Positions 1-10,381 of a DNA stretch of 64,000 nucleotides are shown one piece after another. The stretch comes from Alternaria dauci. Its lineage: Eukaryota > Ascomycota > Dothideomycetes > Pleosporales > Pleosporaceae. The stretch lies in NCBI RefSeq assembly GCF_042100115.1, contig NC_091272.1, positions 4,774,001 to 4,838,000 on the forward strand, read 5' to 3'. The translations under genes were made by a program, and so were the position numbers. The number at the start of each line of letters is the position of its first letter. Positions within the stretch are counted from its first letter, which is position 1. The notes under the pieces are model-generated. The model saw only the letters and a list, made by a program, of their open reading frames with translations. It did not search any database and was not told where the DNA came from.

Positions 1-675
1 TGATGGCAGGCCTGTGGTTTAGTAACGAGAAAGGTGCAAAGGAGGCAGCAATTGAAATGCACAAAACGCTGATGGCATCGATCCGGCGTCAGCGCGTATG
101 TATAATGTCCCTGGGATCTACCGCTCAACGCTCACGAAGTCCTGTAGTGCACGTGGGATGATTCTCACTCCGACATAACCAGCGAGGCATCCACTTGGCC
201 CATGGCCACTTATCAGGCGATTCTCCTGAATATAATCCTCCCCTTGACAGCCGATAAACAAGCGTCGAGCACGGTATTGGAGTTTCCTGCGCCTGATCAA
301 GACATCTTGGTCGCTATCGTGAACAGCAGCTTAAAGAGAGGCATGTTCAGCTATACAAGTATGCTTGAACAGTATCAGCAAACAGCTTTGACTCCTCACA
401 CTGCTCCCCACATCTGGATCGGTATCGAGGAAGCGAAACGGTTCGCACTGACTTTGTATCATGTGTGGACGATTTATTGTGAAACGCAGATGCCGAGTAA
501 TGACGAGTGTCTGGATCGGCTTTCATCGCACAATCTACAGTTTTCTGCTCCCGTAAGTGATGACTTGTGGAACGCAGATACTATACCAGAGCTTGTCACT
601 CTGGTCGAAGAGGAAAAGGCCAATGGCAACCAAATATGCGACAATGAGATGAACTGGATTTGTAATTGGTCATAA
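1..675 (+). CDS. Fungal-specific transcription factor, C-terminal part (5' end outside window)
   Basis: Two exons are visible. The first is open from position 3 to 95, a 91-nt intron (GTATGT donor at 96, AG at 185-186) follows, and the last exon runs 187-675. Joining them in phase gives a continuous C-terminus. A short helix with W-x-G-x-E-E-x-K-R-F and ALTLYHVW, followed by an LQFSAPVSDDLW-type segment, is the pattern I know from the C-terminal part of the fungal-specific regulatory region of C2H2 or Zn2Cys6 factors. The DNA-binding domain is not in the window, so the class of zinc finger is unknown. The gene converges on the FAD monooxygenase, with 77 bp between stop codons. The family call is from motif recognition only. 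The MATYQ methionine at 202 is internal if the intron is real. Confidence 0.6.
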
Positions 676-752
676 GGTGCAGCCTCTGCAGGATCCAGGA
701 ACATATTCTACCCGTTTGCGCGTTCCAGAGATTGCGCACAAGATTCCCGACG

Positions 753-2155
753 TCAAGCCTCGGTGTGAGGCAAACTCATCCCTTCCCAGCCAGCCATTTT
801 GCTCGACCATAGTCTCTGTGCCGTACCCCCGCTTTGCCAGCTCTGCAGCTCTCTCTCGTCGCTCTCACCTTGGATGCGGTTCAGAATGGCCACAGCATGC
901 TCGGCACCAGGCTCAAAGGTCGAACCCAGGAAAGGCGGAAGTGTAGCGTAAGCCTCACCGGCGAACCAGAGCCTTTCTGATTGCGCTGACGAAATGGACG
1001 TGTCGCCACTCTGATCCCAATTTTCGTCATCGGTCTCTTCGTCGTCGGTGTTTTCATCAAGCTCATGAATAGAGGTCGATCTCATGGTCAGAGGAGCAGC
1101 AATCACTTTGGTGATCCAAGGAGTCTCGCACTTTGAGAGCATCTCCCAAACAAATTTCGGAAACTTATTCTTGGCGGCGTCAAGATAATCCTTCCATTTC
1201 TCTGCACGTCCCTTGACAAGACGCCCTCGGTCCACAAACGTAGTAATGACATCTTCAAGCTCTCGGTCGGTACCCAGATCGTACGGGTGATACCAACACC
1301 ATTCGATTACCGCATCAGCGCCGTCAAAGCCTGGCACACCATACCTGATAGTAGTCAGAACACAAGTATCAGATGCTTGAACAGAATACCTACAAGATGA
1401 TATACTGGGATCCGTGCATCTTGTACCAGACAATCAGGCCTTTCTTGATTTGTTCATCAATCTCCTTTCCTTCATCAACAAAGACATCAGCTGGCACTTG
1501 GCCGCGCCAGGCCACGACCTGCTCGTAGCTGGGCACCACACCTGGTGATATGAGCCTTCGTATGGTAGACTGGGCACCGTCTGCGGCAACGAGCATATCA
1601 GCTGTCTCTGTTTCGATACGATTGGTGGCTGTCGAGTGGTACGTGATAGTCCATTTGCCATCTTCGTAATGTGCATTGTGCACAGTTGCGCCTATGCGGA
1701 GCATTGGGCGTGCCTTGCTCGCTGCTTTCCAGTTTTCCTCGGATTCTACAACAACATCTCGCAGTAGAACCCGGTACACATCGAGCCAAGTAGTCGTTAC
1801 AACACGATGCTCTTCTGGCACAGGCGTCGTTTCATCTTTTTCCGGAGAAGATATCAAGAGCCGTTCACTGCGTATACAGCGTCCAAGCAAATCAGGAGCA
1901 GGGATGTGTTGTTCGAACATCTTTCGGCCCCAACGCCCGAGAGAAAATCCGCCGTTATGCTTTTCCGAATAAAGCGTTTTGTTCTGCTCCAATATGATGA
2001 CGTCGCATTCGTATTGGCAGAGGTTTGCTACTGTTAGGCCAGTCAGAGAACCTCCAACCGGAGAATTGAGTCAGCAGTGTATCGTTCCAGCACTTTGGCG
2101 ACCCCATATTCAAGCAGGAAACGGACGAAAACGTACTATTACTAACTTTCGTCAT
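753..2155 (-). CDS. FAD-dependent aromatic hydroxylase-like monooxygenase
   Basis: The model has three exons: 2137-2155, 1394-2051 and 753-1344, giving 422 aa. The 48-nt intron 1345-1393 rejoins QYIIL to YGVPGFDG. Family signs are SLTGLTVANL near the N-terminus (the FAD-binding turn), the DGAQSTIRR motif typical of group A flavin monooxygenases, and a late GEAYATLPPFLG segment at the place of the usual GD motif, with Glu in place of Asp. The W-R-G and VPGFDG context resembles 2,6-dihydroxypyridine hydroxylase relatives. The N-terminus is odd. The sequence just upstream would read V-G-G-S, the expected Rossmann turn, but has an in-frame TGA five codons before it. The only phase-consistent splice (GTACGT donor, GGAG acceptor with a CTGAC branch) replaces those glycines by S-N-S. 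The gene may be slightly damaged. Substrate unknown. Confidence 0.7.
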
Positions 2156-3814
2156 TCAGACATCGCGATACTGAGCGGACATGGTCATGCCAGCGTGTCG
2201 AGAAGAGCCCCACCCCTCTGCGCGCTACGAAAATGCTAGGTTTCGGGGAGATTGAGAACGCGCACCCGGCAACACGACTACGATATCCATCAGGGGGACA
2301 GGGTGAGCCTGACATCGGGCCGTCTTCATGCCTGATCTGGTTCGCGTCTTTCATGCTCAGTGTCTCGGACGGCCGCTAGCGTGGTAGCGTGAAGCTTCTC
2401 CGGCCGATTACGTCAATCCAAGGAAAAAGTAGACACTTTCTCAATTGTACCCTCCTACGGTAAGATCATTGGATGCTGCAGCTCTGAGTACCGACCATGT
2501 AGACAATAGGAAAATGATGCTGCGAAAACCCCCTCTGGTGTCTTTATGGTGTTGGACAGTAGATGTACAGTCACCGTCATCTCCAAGCGTGCTCAGTCCT
2601 GTTTGAATTGCGATCATCAAATGCGGCCGAGCAACGGTCGCCCCATTCAATCGATCGGATCAACGACTGTTCATACATTCAATTGCAAGACAGCAGCCTC
2701 TCAGTCGTACATGGTTCACGTCTATATGCATCTAGAGTTTGCATGAACATTCGGTTCATCGTGCAAAACTCGTTGCGCTTGGTCTGACGGGAACGGAGCA
2801 AGTACATCTGGGACGTGCACTTCGAGCACGTTGAGTGTTTCACGCACTTTCGCTGTCTGTTACACGTCCTGCTGCCATGCGCTGCCTTGTATCCAACCAC
2901 GTTCTTAGGTAGTAAAGTGATATATCCGGGTATTCCTAGCGTCGTCTTCCGACTGATAATTCTCCCATAACCCATCTCCGGTACCCCAGTCGCAGCTTCG
3001 TCAGCCAAGAGTGCATTTTGTACCGAGGGTATTTGGTCACTACCGCTGTTGCTTGCCGTGTGCATCTTAGTAATTCATGGAGGCCTGGTACTTTTCATAT
3101 TTCCTGACTTCGAAGTCGTCCCGAGGTTGTTGTCATCTCTTGGGTTTGACCGATTGTACGAAGCCACGAAAGCCGTATCCGAGCAATGTGTGGCGTTCCT
3201 CCATAGACAGTAAAATCAACTCAATCGAATCTTATTTGCAATGATTAATGTGGGAAGACGACCAAGAGCTTACGTTCTCAGACATATGTTGTAGAACTTT
3301 TAGCGGAATAGCCCGAGTTATAAACATAGCATACGAGAGTTCTTGCATCGGCCGTTGACGAGCGGTCGCAGATTAGGAGTAACATGGTCGAGGAGACTGC
3401 GCAGGTTGATCTGTTCCGGCATACGGTACCTTCTTCGCGGTCGGATTATTCGCGACGATTTGTTGGGTACCAGGTGGGTTTTGCATTCCTGGGGGTAGTA
3501 ACGATCAACTGTCATCTCGTGGTTCACACGCTCGGATAATGTAGAAAAGGGTCTCGATGACGTCGTGCAGGTGGGTCGTACAGGGGTTCACAAGAGCAAC
3601 GAAAATCCGGGGGACTCCACTCTCCTTACCCCTAAGCCTCACGAAGCTTCCCGTTCGACTCTCCTTGCTTGTACATTTTCCTTTGGTAGAACGCGGGTCG
3701 TTGTTTCTAGTGGTGCGAAAACCCTCAGCATATCGTACAAATTCCTACGCGACAAGAGTTGGGCGCGTCTGTAAGCCATCTCCGGTAGCTCCGCACCCCT
3801 GAACCTGAGTCGCG
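2156..3814. other. Intergenic region without a supported gene
   Basis: About 1.65 kb. The open frames are short, lack recognisable motifs and do not join through good splice sites. It holds the promoter of the minus-strand FAD gene on the left and of the esterase gene on the right. I see nothing else. Confidence 0.5.
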
Positions 3815-6800
3815 ATGCCTGTCAACACCATCTCTGTCGGTGCCGCAGTGACGCCTACGGTTATTCAGACATACCTCTCGCACTACCTCAATCGTCGCCC
3901 GCTTGCGCAGAAGCCCACTGCGCATATCTCTTACCACGAAGGCCTTGAGCTTATCCGCCGTTTTCTCCATTATGCTTCCTTCCACACGGTCGACGAACTA
4001 CAAGCATTCACGTCGCAATGGGTCCCAGTACCGCGTTGGGTGCACGTGAACGTGGTGGAGATTCCGAACAACCTGCTGGAGCGCTCAGCACAGCTACTCA
4101 ATGCGCAATTGGGACCTGAAGGCATCAAAGCCGTCGGAGGAAAGAATTGGTGGCAGGTCAGGGCAGAGTCAGTGTTCACATGCGATTCAAGCTAACAATC
4201 CAACAGTGGAGACGCGAGGGAACAACACTCAAAGCTGAGTGGATCGAAATGCGCAAAGACTACGATGCGAGGAAACAATTGGCCATTACCAAAGGCGACC
4301 GTATCATGCTCTACGTTCATGGCGGCGCCTACTTCTTCGGCAGCGTCGATGAGCATCGCTATCAGATGCAACGACATGCGCGCAAGCTCAAGGCTAGAGT
4401 GTTGGCGCCCAAGTACAGACTCGCGCCCCAATTTCCTTTCCCATGCGGTCTACATGACTGTAAGTACCTCCATCGATACCTCAGAATGCATACTGACTAC
4501 GCCAGGTTTGGCGGCCTACCTCTACCTTCTCGAAGAAAAACACGACCCTACGACGATTATACTTGCAGGCGACTCGGCAGGTGGCGGCATGGTCCTGAGC
4601 ATGCTGGTGACAATGCGCGACCAAGGCATACCACTCCCCGCAGGTGCGATCCTGATTAGTCCCTGGGTAGACCTGACACACAGTTTCCCTAGTCTTGGGG
4701 GCGACGACAAGATGGATTACATTCCCTCGCACGGCTTCATCCACAAGCCGAGTATGAGCTGGCGTACGTTGATTTCCTCCATCCTGCTGTCGTACGACTA
4801 ACACGCTATAGCACCGCCCAACGCCGATGATATGCTCGAAATCGAAAATTCATCCAAGACCACCACCGAGAAGGATAGCAACTCAGCTGAGAAGGAAGAT
4901 CGTGCCGCGAAGAAGAAGGCCAAGGCGGAGCGCGTACGCGGATACTCAGTCCAATCGGGAGATCGCCCCCCTCTTGCAGACATTGTCGACCCTTCAGTCA
5001 CCGGGCAAGATGCAGACATTTGGATTGCTTCGAATGACAAATACAGTGTTGGACCAAAGAGTCAACTATCCGTGCAGCTTGAGGATGTACGGGTGGAGAT
5101 CAAGGACCAGATCCAGATGTATGTGCCAAACCACCTGTTGACACATCCTCTGGTCTCGCCAGTTCTACAACCAACACTTGGAGGCTTGCCGCCTCTACTG
5201 ATACAGACGGGTGGCGGTGAGCTGCTCAGAGACGAGCAAATCTACCTCGCTCACAAGGCTGCTCAACCACTGGCATACGTACCACCCCCATCCAATAATC
5301 AGACCGCCGAATCCATACAGGCTCAAGTCGCCCGCTACAAGCCCACCAATGTTCAGCTCCAAGTTTGGGACGATCTGTGTCACGTCACACCTACACTCAG
5401 CTTTACCCGACCAGCAAAGCACATGTACCGCAGTATTGCGCAGTTCGGTGCCTGGGCACTTGCACGAGCTCAGAAAAAGTCCATCGACATCCTTGATGAC
5501 GACGACATATCTGTCGTGAGCAAGGACTCAAGTACCTCGTCAGATTCGGATAGAGCAGGCTCTGGGTCATCGTCAGATGATCCCAAGTCTTCGAACGCGC
5601 AGGCCAATCGTACGAAGACGGAGAAGAAGGCCACCCAAGATGCACGTGTGGGCAGAGCTGGTGATCCCATCCCACCATTTTCGAGCCACATGATCCGCCA
5701 ACGTATCGACCGACACGGCCGTATTTATGCACTTGCACCGAAAGAGGAACTTCCTGCTTTGAATATGCCCAGCATTGATGTCGGCGTACCAAAGACAGGG
5801 CCTGTGAGCAAATGGATGAAAGCGCAAGCTCAGTGGAACAACAAGTTCTCTAAACAGAAGATCAAGATTCAGAAACAACGTATCAAGGACATGCAAAGAG
5901 GTTTCGAAGGTTTTGAGGGTGAGACGCCACCGCCCACGGCCTTGGCTGGTAGAAGGATAAAAGGCATGAAGGCCGAGAAAGCTGCAAAGAGGAGTTGGGG
6001 CATGTCCATGTGGTCTGGCTGGGGTAGTAAACACGACGAAGCCACCGTAAGTGCACCGTTTCTGATGACCTGCAAAGGGTAATGTTGCTAACACATCGCA
6101 GATCGTACGCGAGAAGAAAGCAGACCAAAATCCCGACATCGAAGCCTCTACCTCCGTCCAAGATCCAGCCCACACCTTGGACGGCACCGCAAACAGCAAG
6201 TCTGAACGAAACCGTGCCGATGGACTCGCCGCTGCAGATGTAAAACGATCCCGCTCACGTTCACGCCACTCGGCCGTCACAGACAGAGGCCAAACCGAAC
6301 TGCCCATGGACGATCTTACGAAAATCGAATCGATTGTCCCGCATCCTGGTCTGGCTGAAGCAACGACGCTCGCTCCAGAGCGTTCCACATCACCCCTTGC
6401 ATCTCCTACAAGCGAGCTCAGCAGCCCTGGCTTGCCACCGAATATCATTGTTTCGGACAACCCTAGAAATGACAGTACTGTGATTCCGGCGACTGACACG
6501 CTGACTACACGCCCGACGGCGGGTGGTATAGCGTATCCTTTCAGGCTCAAGGTCAATGGACTGGATGGGAAGGACGTTAATGCTAGTACGCTCACGCTTG
6601 CGAGTGTGAACATAACTACGCCTCCTGCTGTTGAGGACGCGCAGAGTGAAGAGAAACAGCTTGGTAGTATGGGTATGGTGGCTGAGAGTGTCAATGAACA
6701 GGTTTTGAAGGAGGAGAGACCGCATGTTGAGCGGTACTTCACTGCTGGCCAGGGCGCGGGACTCTTTAGCGGTGGTGTCCCGGAGGCAAAGCTGGGAGAA

Positions 6801-6890
6801 GGAGAGACAGAGGAGAGGCCGGGTGCTGAAAGGTTTGAGACTGCGCAAGAAGGGCTGGAAACACTTGCTGCTGCACGTGAGAAGCAGTGA
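3815..6890 (+). CDS. HSL-type alpha/beta-hydrolase (esterase/lipase) with long C-terminal extension
   Basis: Five exons: 3815-4156, 4207-4459, 4506-4763, 4812-6046 and 6102-6890, all in phase, giving 958 aa. The hormone-sensitive-lipase family signature is complete. The oxyanion motif HGGAYFFGS is at about residues 152-159, GDSAGG with the nucleophile Ser at about 222, the acid in GGGELLRDE near Asp425, and the base in DLCHVT near His475. The core is interrupted at about residues 295-330 by a Lys/Glu-rich charged insertion. It is followed by about 450 residues of low-complexity, Ser/acidic and basic sequence with no domain I recognise. A plain HSL esterase is about 320-400 aa, so the extension is unusual and might serve localisation or lipid-droplet and membrane association (inference). 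The start is the first ATG after a region with stops. The following SDR is on the same strand, about 350 bp downstream. Confidence 0.85.
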
Positions 6891-7239
6891 GATAGCAAAC
6901 GAGCTTAAGACGACGAGGACAGCTAGCTCATATCATTTGTAGATACCCCCATTTTCTTTCGTCCATAGTTCTAATACAAACGTACACACAGGATCAGCCC
7001 TTCAGTTTCTTCTTCCCGCCTAATATCGCACTGCGTTTTGTAATGGAGTGACTAGGAAAGCTTCGCATTTTGTGATGACTTCATCCCGCAAGTGAACCTA
7101 ACTTCGAGTGGACCTCTTCTCGGAGATAACGTAACTCCGCATAACACCACCCCGCCTTAACGCTCTTCATTCTCGATCAACCAAAAGATAACTTCTCCCG
7201 CGTTTCTTTCAAGCCAAATCGACTGTTTTGGACGTCACA

Positions 7240-8151
7240 ATGTCAGTCTTCCGCTCCTCGGCCCACGCCCTCATCACAGGCGGCGCATCTGGCGTCGGCT
7301 ACTCCGTCGCACAACTCTGTCTAAAACACGCAATGCGTGTTTCGATTGTTGATTTCAACCAATCTTCCCTCGACTTTGCGGGCAAGAGCCTCAAAGGCGA
7401 GGTAAAACTTATCAAAGCCGACGTATCTTCACGCCAAGACTGGGCATCGATCCGCGAACAAGTTGGTACAGACGTCGACTTCCTTATGCTCAACGCCGGT
7501 GTAATCGGAAAGGGAACATGGGGCGACGAAGACTACTTTGATAAAATCCTGGCTACCAATCTAGGCGGTGTGGTTAATGGACTCAACGCCTATGTTCCTT
7601 CGTTCAAGGAACGAGATGGGAAAGGGCCGTCGGCAATTGTGATAACGGGGAGTAAACAGGGTATTACGAATCCACCTGGTAATCCCGCATACAACGCCAG
7701 TAAAGCAGCTGTGAAGAGCCTCGCCGAGCATCTGAGCTATGATCTGAAAGATACGAATATTGGTGTTCATTTGTTGGTTCCGGGGTGGACGTTTACTGGT
7801 CTCGTAAGTCATCCCTTCTTCAATTCGGCGCTATGTTTTGTCACCCATTCTACGTGTACATCACTCTTCCATCACTGACATATACTGCAGTCCGGGAATG
7901 CGCCCGGCTCGGAAAAAGCGAAGCCGGAAGGCGCATGGTCAGCAGACCAAGTTGCAGACTACATGTACGCTAAAATGCAGGCCAAGAAGTTTTACATCAT
8001 TTGTCCCGACGACCAGGTCACAGAAGAGACGGATAAGAAACGTATGTTATGGAGTGTGGGGGACATTGTGAATGAGAGGCCACCTTTGACTAGGTGGAGA
8101 GATGAGTACAAGGAGGAGGCGGAAAAGTGGATGAAGGAGCAGAAGGTGTAG
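7240..8151 (+). CDS. Short-chain dehydrogenase/reductase (classical SDR)
   Basis: Two exons, 7240-7803 and 7891-8151, with a GTAAGT...CTGCAG intron of 87 nt, giving 274 aa, a normal length for a classical SDR. The cofactor motif is TGGASGVG at residues 13-20, LNAG is at 85-88, the catalytic Ser lies in ITGSKQ at about 138, and Y151-N-A-S-K155 is the YxxxK pair. The acid in VDF after beta-2 (Asp38) suggests NAD(H) preference, by the general SDR rule. I chose ATG 7240 because the frame upstream has only a TTG and the context CACAATGTC is good. After the intron the C-terminus is Lys/Glu-rich. Substrate not predictable. Intracellular, with no signal peptide. Confidence 0.9.
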
Positions 8152-8733
8152 AGACAGGCTGGTATAGTGCATATTGATCAAGTCCACCTACGATTCTGTA
8201 TCAACTACCCAGTATCAGCTACGGAACAGATTCGTTGATAGTGGTTAAACTCGAGGTCAAGATTTAGAACAAGACATAAGCTAGTGTTAGTATATCTAAC
8301 ATCTTACAGATTAGTAGTATGACGGGTACGGTCGTGAAACTAAGCTTGAACGTGGAACAGATGTTATGCTAGCCTTGAATTTACTACATTCGTTTCTATC
8401 TAATCAAATTTACTTACATGCCACTCATCTAAGCCCTTGTGTATCCAAATATACCTTCGCAACCAGCTGAAGATAACCCGATCGGCTGGGTGTACGGGTA
8501 GTGCTTGTTGGTGCCTCTAAGGCGGCAGACTGCACGAGTGCTAATCTACTTGGAAATTATCATTATTCGAATGCACATCTGTCGTAATCTCGTTCGATTC
8601 GAAATACTAGAAATTACTAACGTGACGGATAGGAAATGGGGGTATCATATGCTCCTTGACCCAAACGCCGGCCAATGCCATAGTAAAATCACGAAGGGGT
8701 CAATCAATCATCAGCCCGTATATGAGCATAAGA
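8152..8733. other. Convergent intergenic region
   Basis: About 580 bp between the 3' ends of the SDR and Saf4 genes. It is AT-richer than the flanks and should carry both 3' untranslated regions and polyadenylation signals. The open frame inside (8505-8870) overlaps Saf4 and has no family features. Confidence 0.5.
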
Positions 8734-9822
8734 TCAATCGGAATCGTAGTCCACCAGAGACCCAAGCAGAGCAGGCTTTTTGGTTAGTGCCTCAACGTCT
8801 GCTTTCTCGGGCACTGCGCCTGCACCCCTCCCATCAGTATCTCTCTTCCTCTTCAGTATGCCTAGGTTGACTCTCGACACTGGCATGCTATTACTGCTGT
8901 GCAGAAACGGATCAATCGTGGCTTTCGTGTTTCCGACTAGTGTCTGCTGCAGTCCCAATCGACTCTTCTCCTTGGCTATGTCCGCCTTGAGCTTCTTCGT
9001 CGGGGGTATAGAATGACTAGCCTTGTCGTTTGTAGCCTTCTCCTCCACCTTGGTGTCTGCGAAAAGAGGTTTCCACTCCAATTCCCCAAGCCTGCGGTGG
9101 TCTGTCGCCGTGGCACCAAACTCGACTAACCTAGCTCTTGTACGGTCTGCCTCAGTCTCGTCCACGATATCAAGGCCCAGACTGAACTTGTCTCGCATGC
9201 CCTCTTTGTGTTTATCTTCCTTCTTCCAAGCTCTCCTCTTTTCCCGAAAGTCCCTCCTCAGTCTCGCGTTAACCTCGTAAGGGTCCCTCCAGACCTCCGC
9301 CTTATCATACAACTCTTCAACTCTCTCCTTGTTCTTCTTTTCAATCCCTTTGTCCTCCAACTTCCCCTCTAGATTCGCAAAAGCATCCTCCCTCCTCTTC
9401 TGCTTCTCTTCTTCAGTCAAGAATTTGAGGTCTCCCTCCGCTAACGCCTCATCGCCCTTTCCGGGAGGCCCATAATCCCTTCGCCGTGCCCCTTCTGTAA
9501 CAACGTACTCGCTGTTCTGCGGATCCGTTCTAATTTCCCACCATCCACCACAAGCACTGTGTTTCATGCGAAAACTCCATATGGGCGTGCTGTGGTAGTT
9601 GCCGACTTTCTTCTTCTCGGCGTTGAAACGTACGCCTTGACCGATAATGGAGGGTGGGCTGCAGTGATCACACCACACGGCGAAGGGGAGTTCGAAGCGG
9701 ACGGTGAGGATGCCCTGGGAGATTTTGTTTGCGCGTTTGCCAAGTGGGTGTGAGGAGTTGTTGAAGCTTGGAGGATTCGAGGCGTCGGGCGGGTAGTACC
9801 GCCCCATGTTGAAGCCCTGCAT
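8734..9822 (-). CDS. SAF4: Splicing factor of the CWC16/Yju2 family, Saf4/CCDC130 type
   Basis: A single exon of 362 aa. It begins with the family opening M-G-R-Y-Y-P-P-D, then RANKISQGILTVRFELPF, then a Cys pair (W-C-D-H-C), GVRFNAEKKKVGNY and a second Cys cluster around H-S-A-C-G. This is the CWC16 core that binds the spliceosome active site in Yju2 and CCDC94/CCDC130. The longer Lys/Glu-rich coiled segment and the C-terminal NLS-like KRKRD fit the CCDC130/Saf4 branch rather than Yju2 (family knowledge). It acts in the nucleus in pre-mRNA splicing. Two methionines (MQGFNM) are possible starts; the second corresponds to the usual start in homologues. Encoded on the same strand as Sup35, 559 bp downstream of it. 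Confidence 0.92.
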   Translation of the reverse strand: MQGFNMGRYYPPDASNPPSFNNSSHPLGKRANKISQGILTVRFELPFAVWCDHCSPPSIIGQGVRFNAEKKKVGNYHSTPIWSFRMKHSACGGWWEIRTDPQNSEYVVTEGARRRDYGPPGKGDEALAEGDLKFLTEEEKQKRREDAFANLEGKLEDKGIEKKNKERVEELYDKAEVWRDPYEVNARLRRDFREKRRAWKKEDKHKEGMRDKFSLGLDIVDETEADRTRARLVEFGATATDHRRLGELEWKPLFADTKVEEKATNDKASHSIPPTKKLKADIAKEKSRLGLQQTLVGNTKATIDPFLHSSNSMPVSRVNLGILKRKRDTDGRGAGAVPEKADVEALTKKPALLGSLVDYDSD

Positions 9823-10381
9823 CGTGGGCGGGTGCGTGTGGGGATCTGCGCGGCGTGCGCTGAGTTGTGCTGACGGCTTTGTTCGGTGTTGGAGTGACGC
9901 AGTCGCGAAGTTTGGCCGCGGGAGTGGATGACGTAAGCATAGACCGCTGGGATCGCGACTCTAACGCGAAGAGGCTCCTGGTAAGAGGACGCAGTATGAC
10001 GTCATGCATTCATCTACACGCATCCAGTTAGCCCTCCGGACATGTCTTTGTGCATGAGCTTTCCCGAGTTGGAAGGTGAATTAAGGTTGCTGTTGATTAC
10101 GGCACTAAAAGGCTTGTCTCGTTGCAGTTTTGCCACGACCAACTCCGATGACCTTACGAATATGTACACAAAGACTGTAAAGTAACATATAACGTGAAAG
10201 ATTTCATGTATGATTTCGAAAGAATAGTCGCAGTCATATTGTTTTGGATGTTTGGTCTATGCTGGCCTTGCGTCCAAACGCTGTCGATCCACAGGCTACG
10301 TGGTTCCGGTAGCAAAAGGCTTCGCCATTACCCTTCTTCCAGATCTGTTTGTCCCCGTCATGCTACATTTTATTCAAAACC
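9823..10381. promoter_or_regulatory. Spacer: Saf4 promoter and Sup35 3' region
   Basis: This 559-bp stretch lies between the Sup35 stop codon and the Saf4 start, both on the minus strand. It must hold the Saf4 promoter. I see no clear TATA box and no open frame with family features. Confidence 0.4.

Noticed and set aside
5573..6898. A 441-codon minus-strand open frame
   Set aside because: It lies antisense to the long low-complexity tail of the esterase gene, is Ser-rich by composition only, and has no motif. The plus-strand exons join in phase.
7228..7239. Upstream start for the SDR gene
   Set aside because: The codon is TTG. The first ATG (7240) has a proper context and matches SDR starts.
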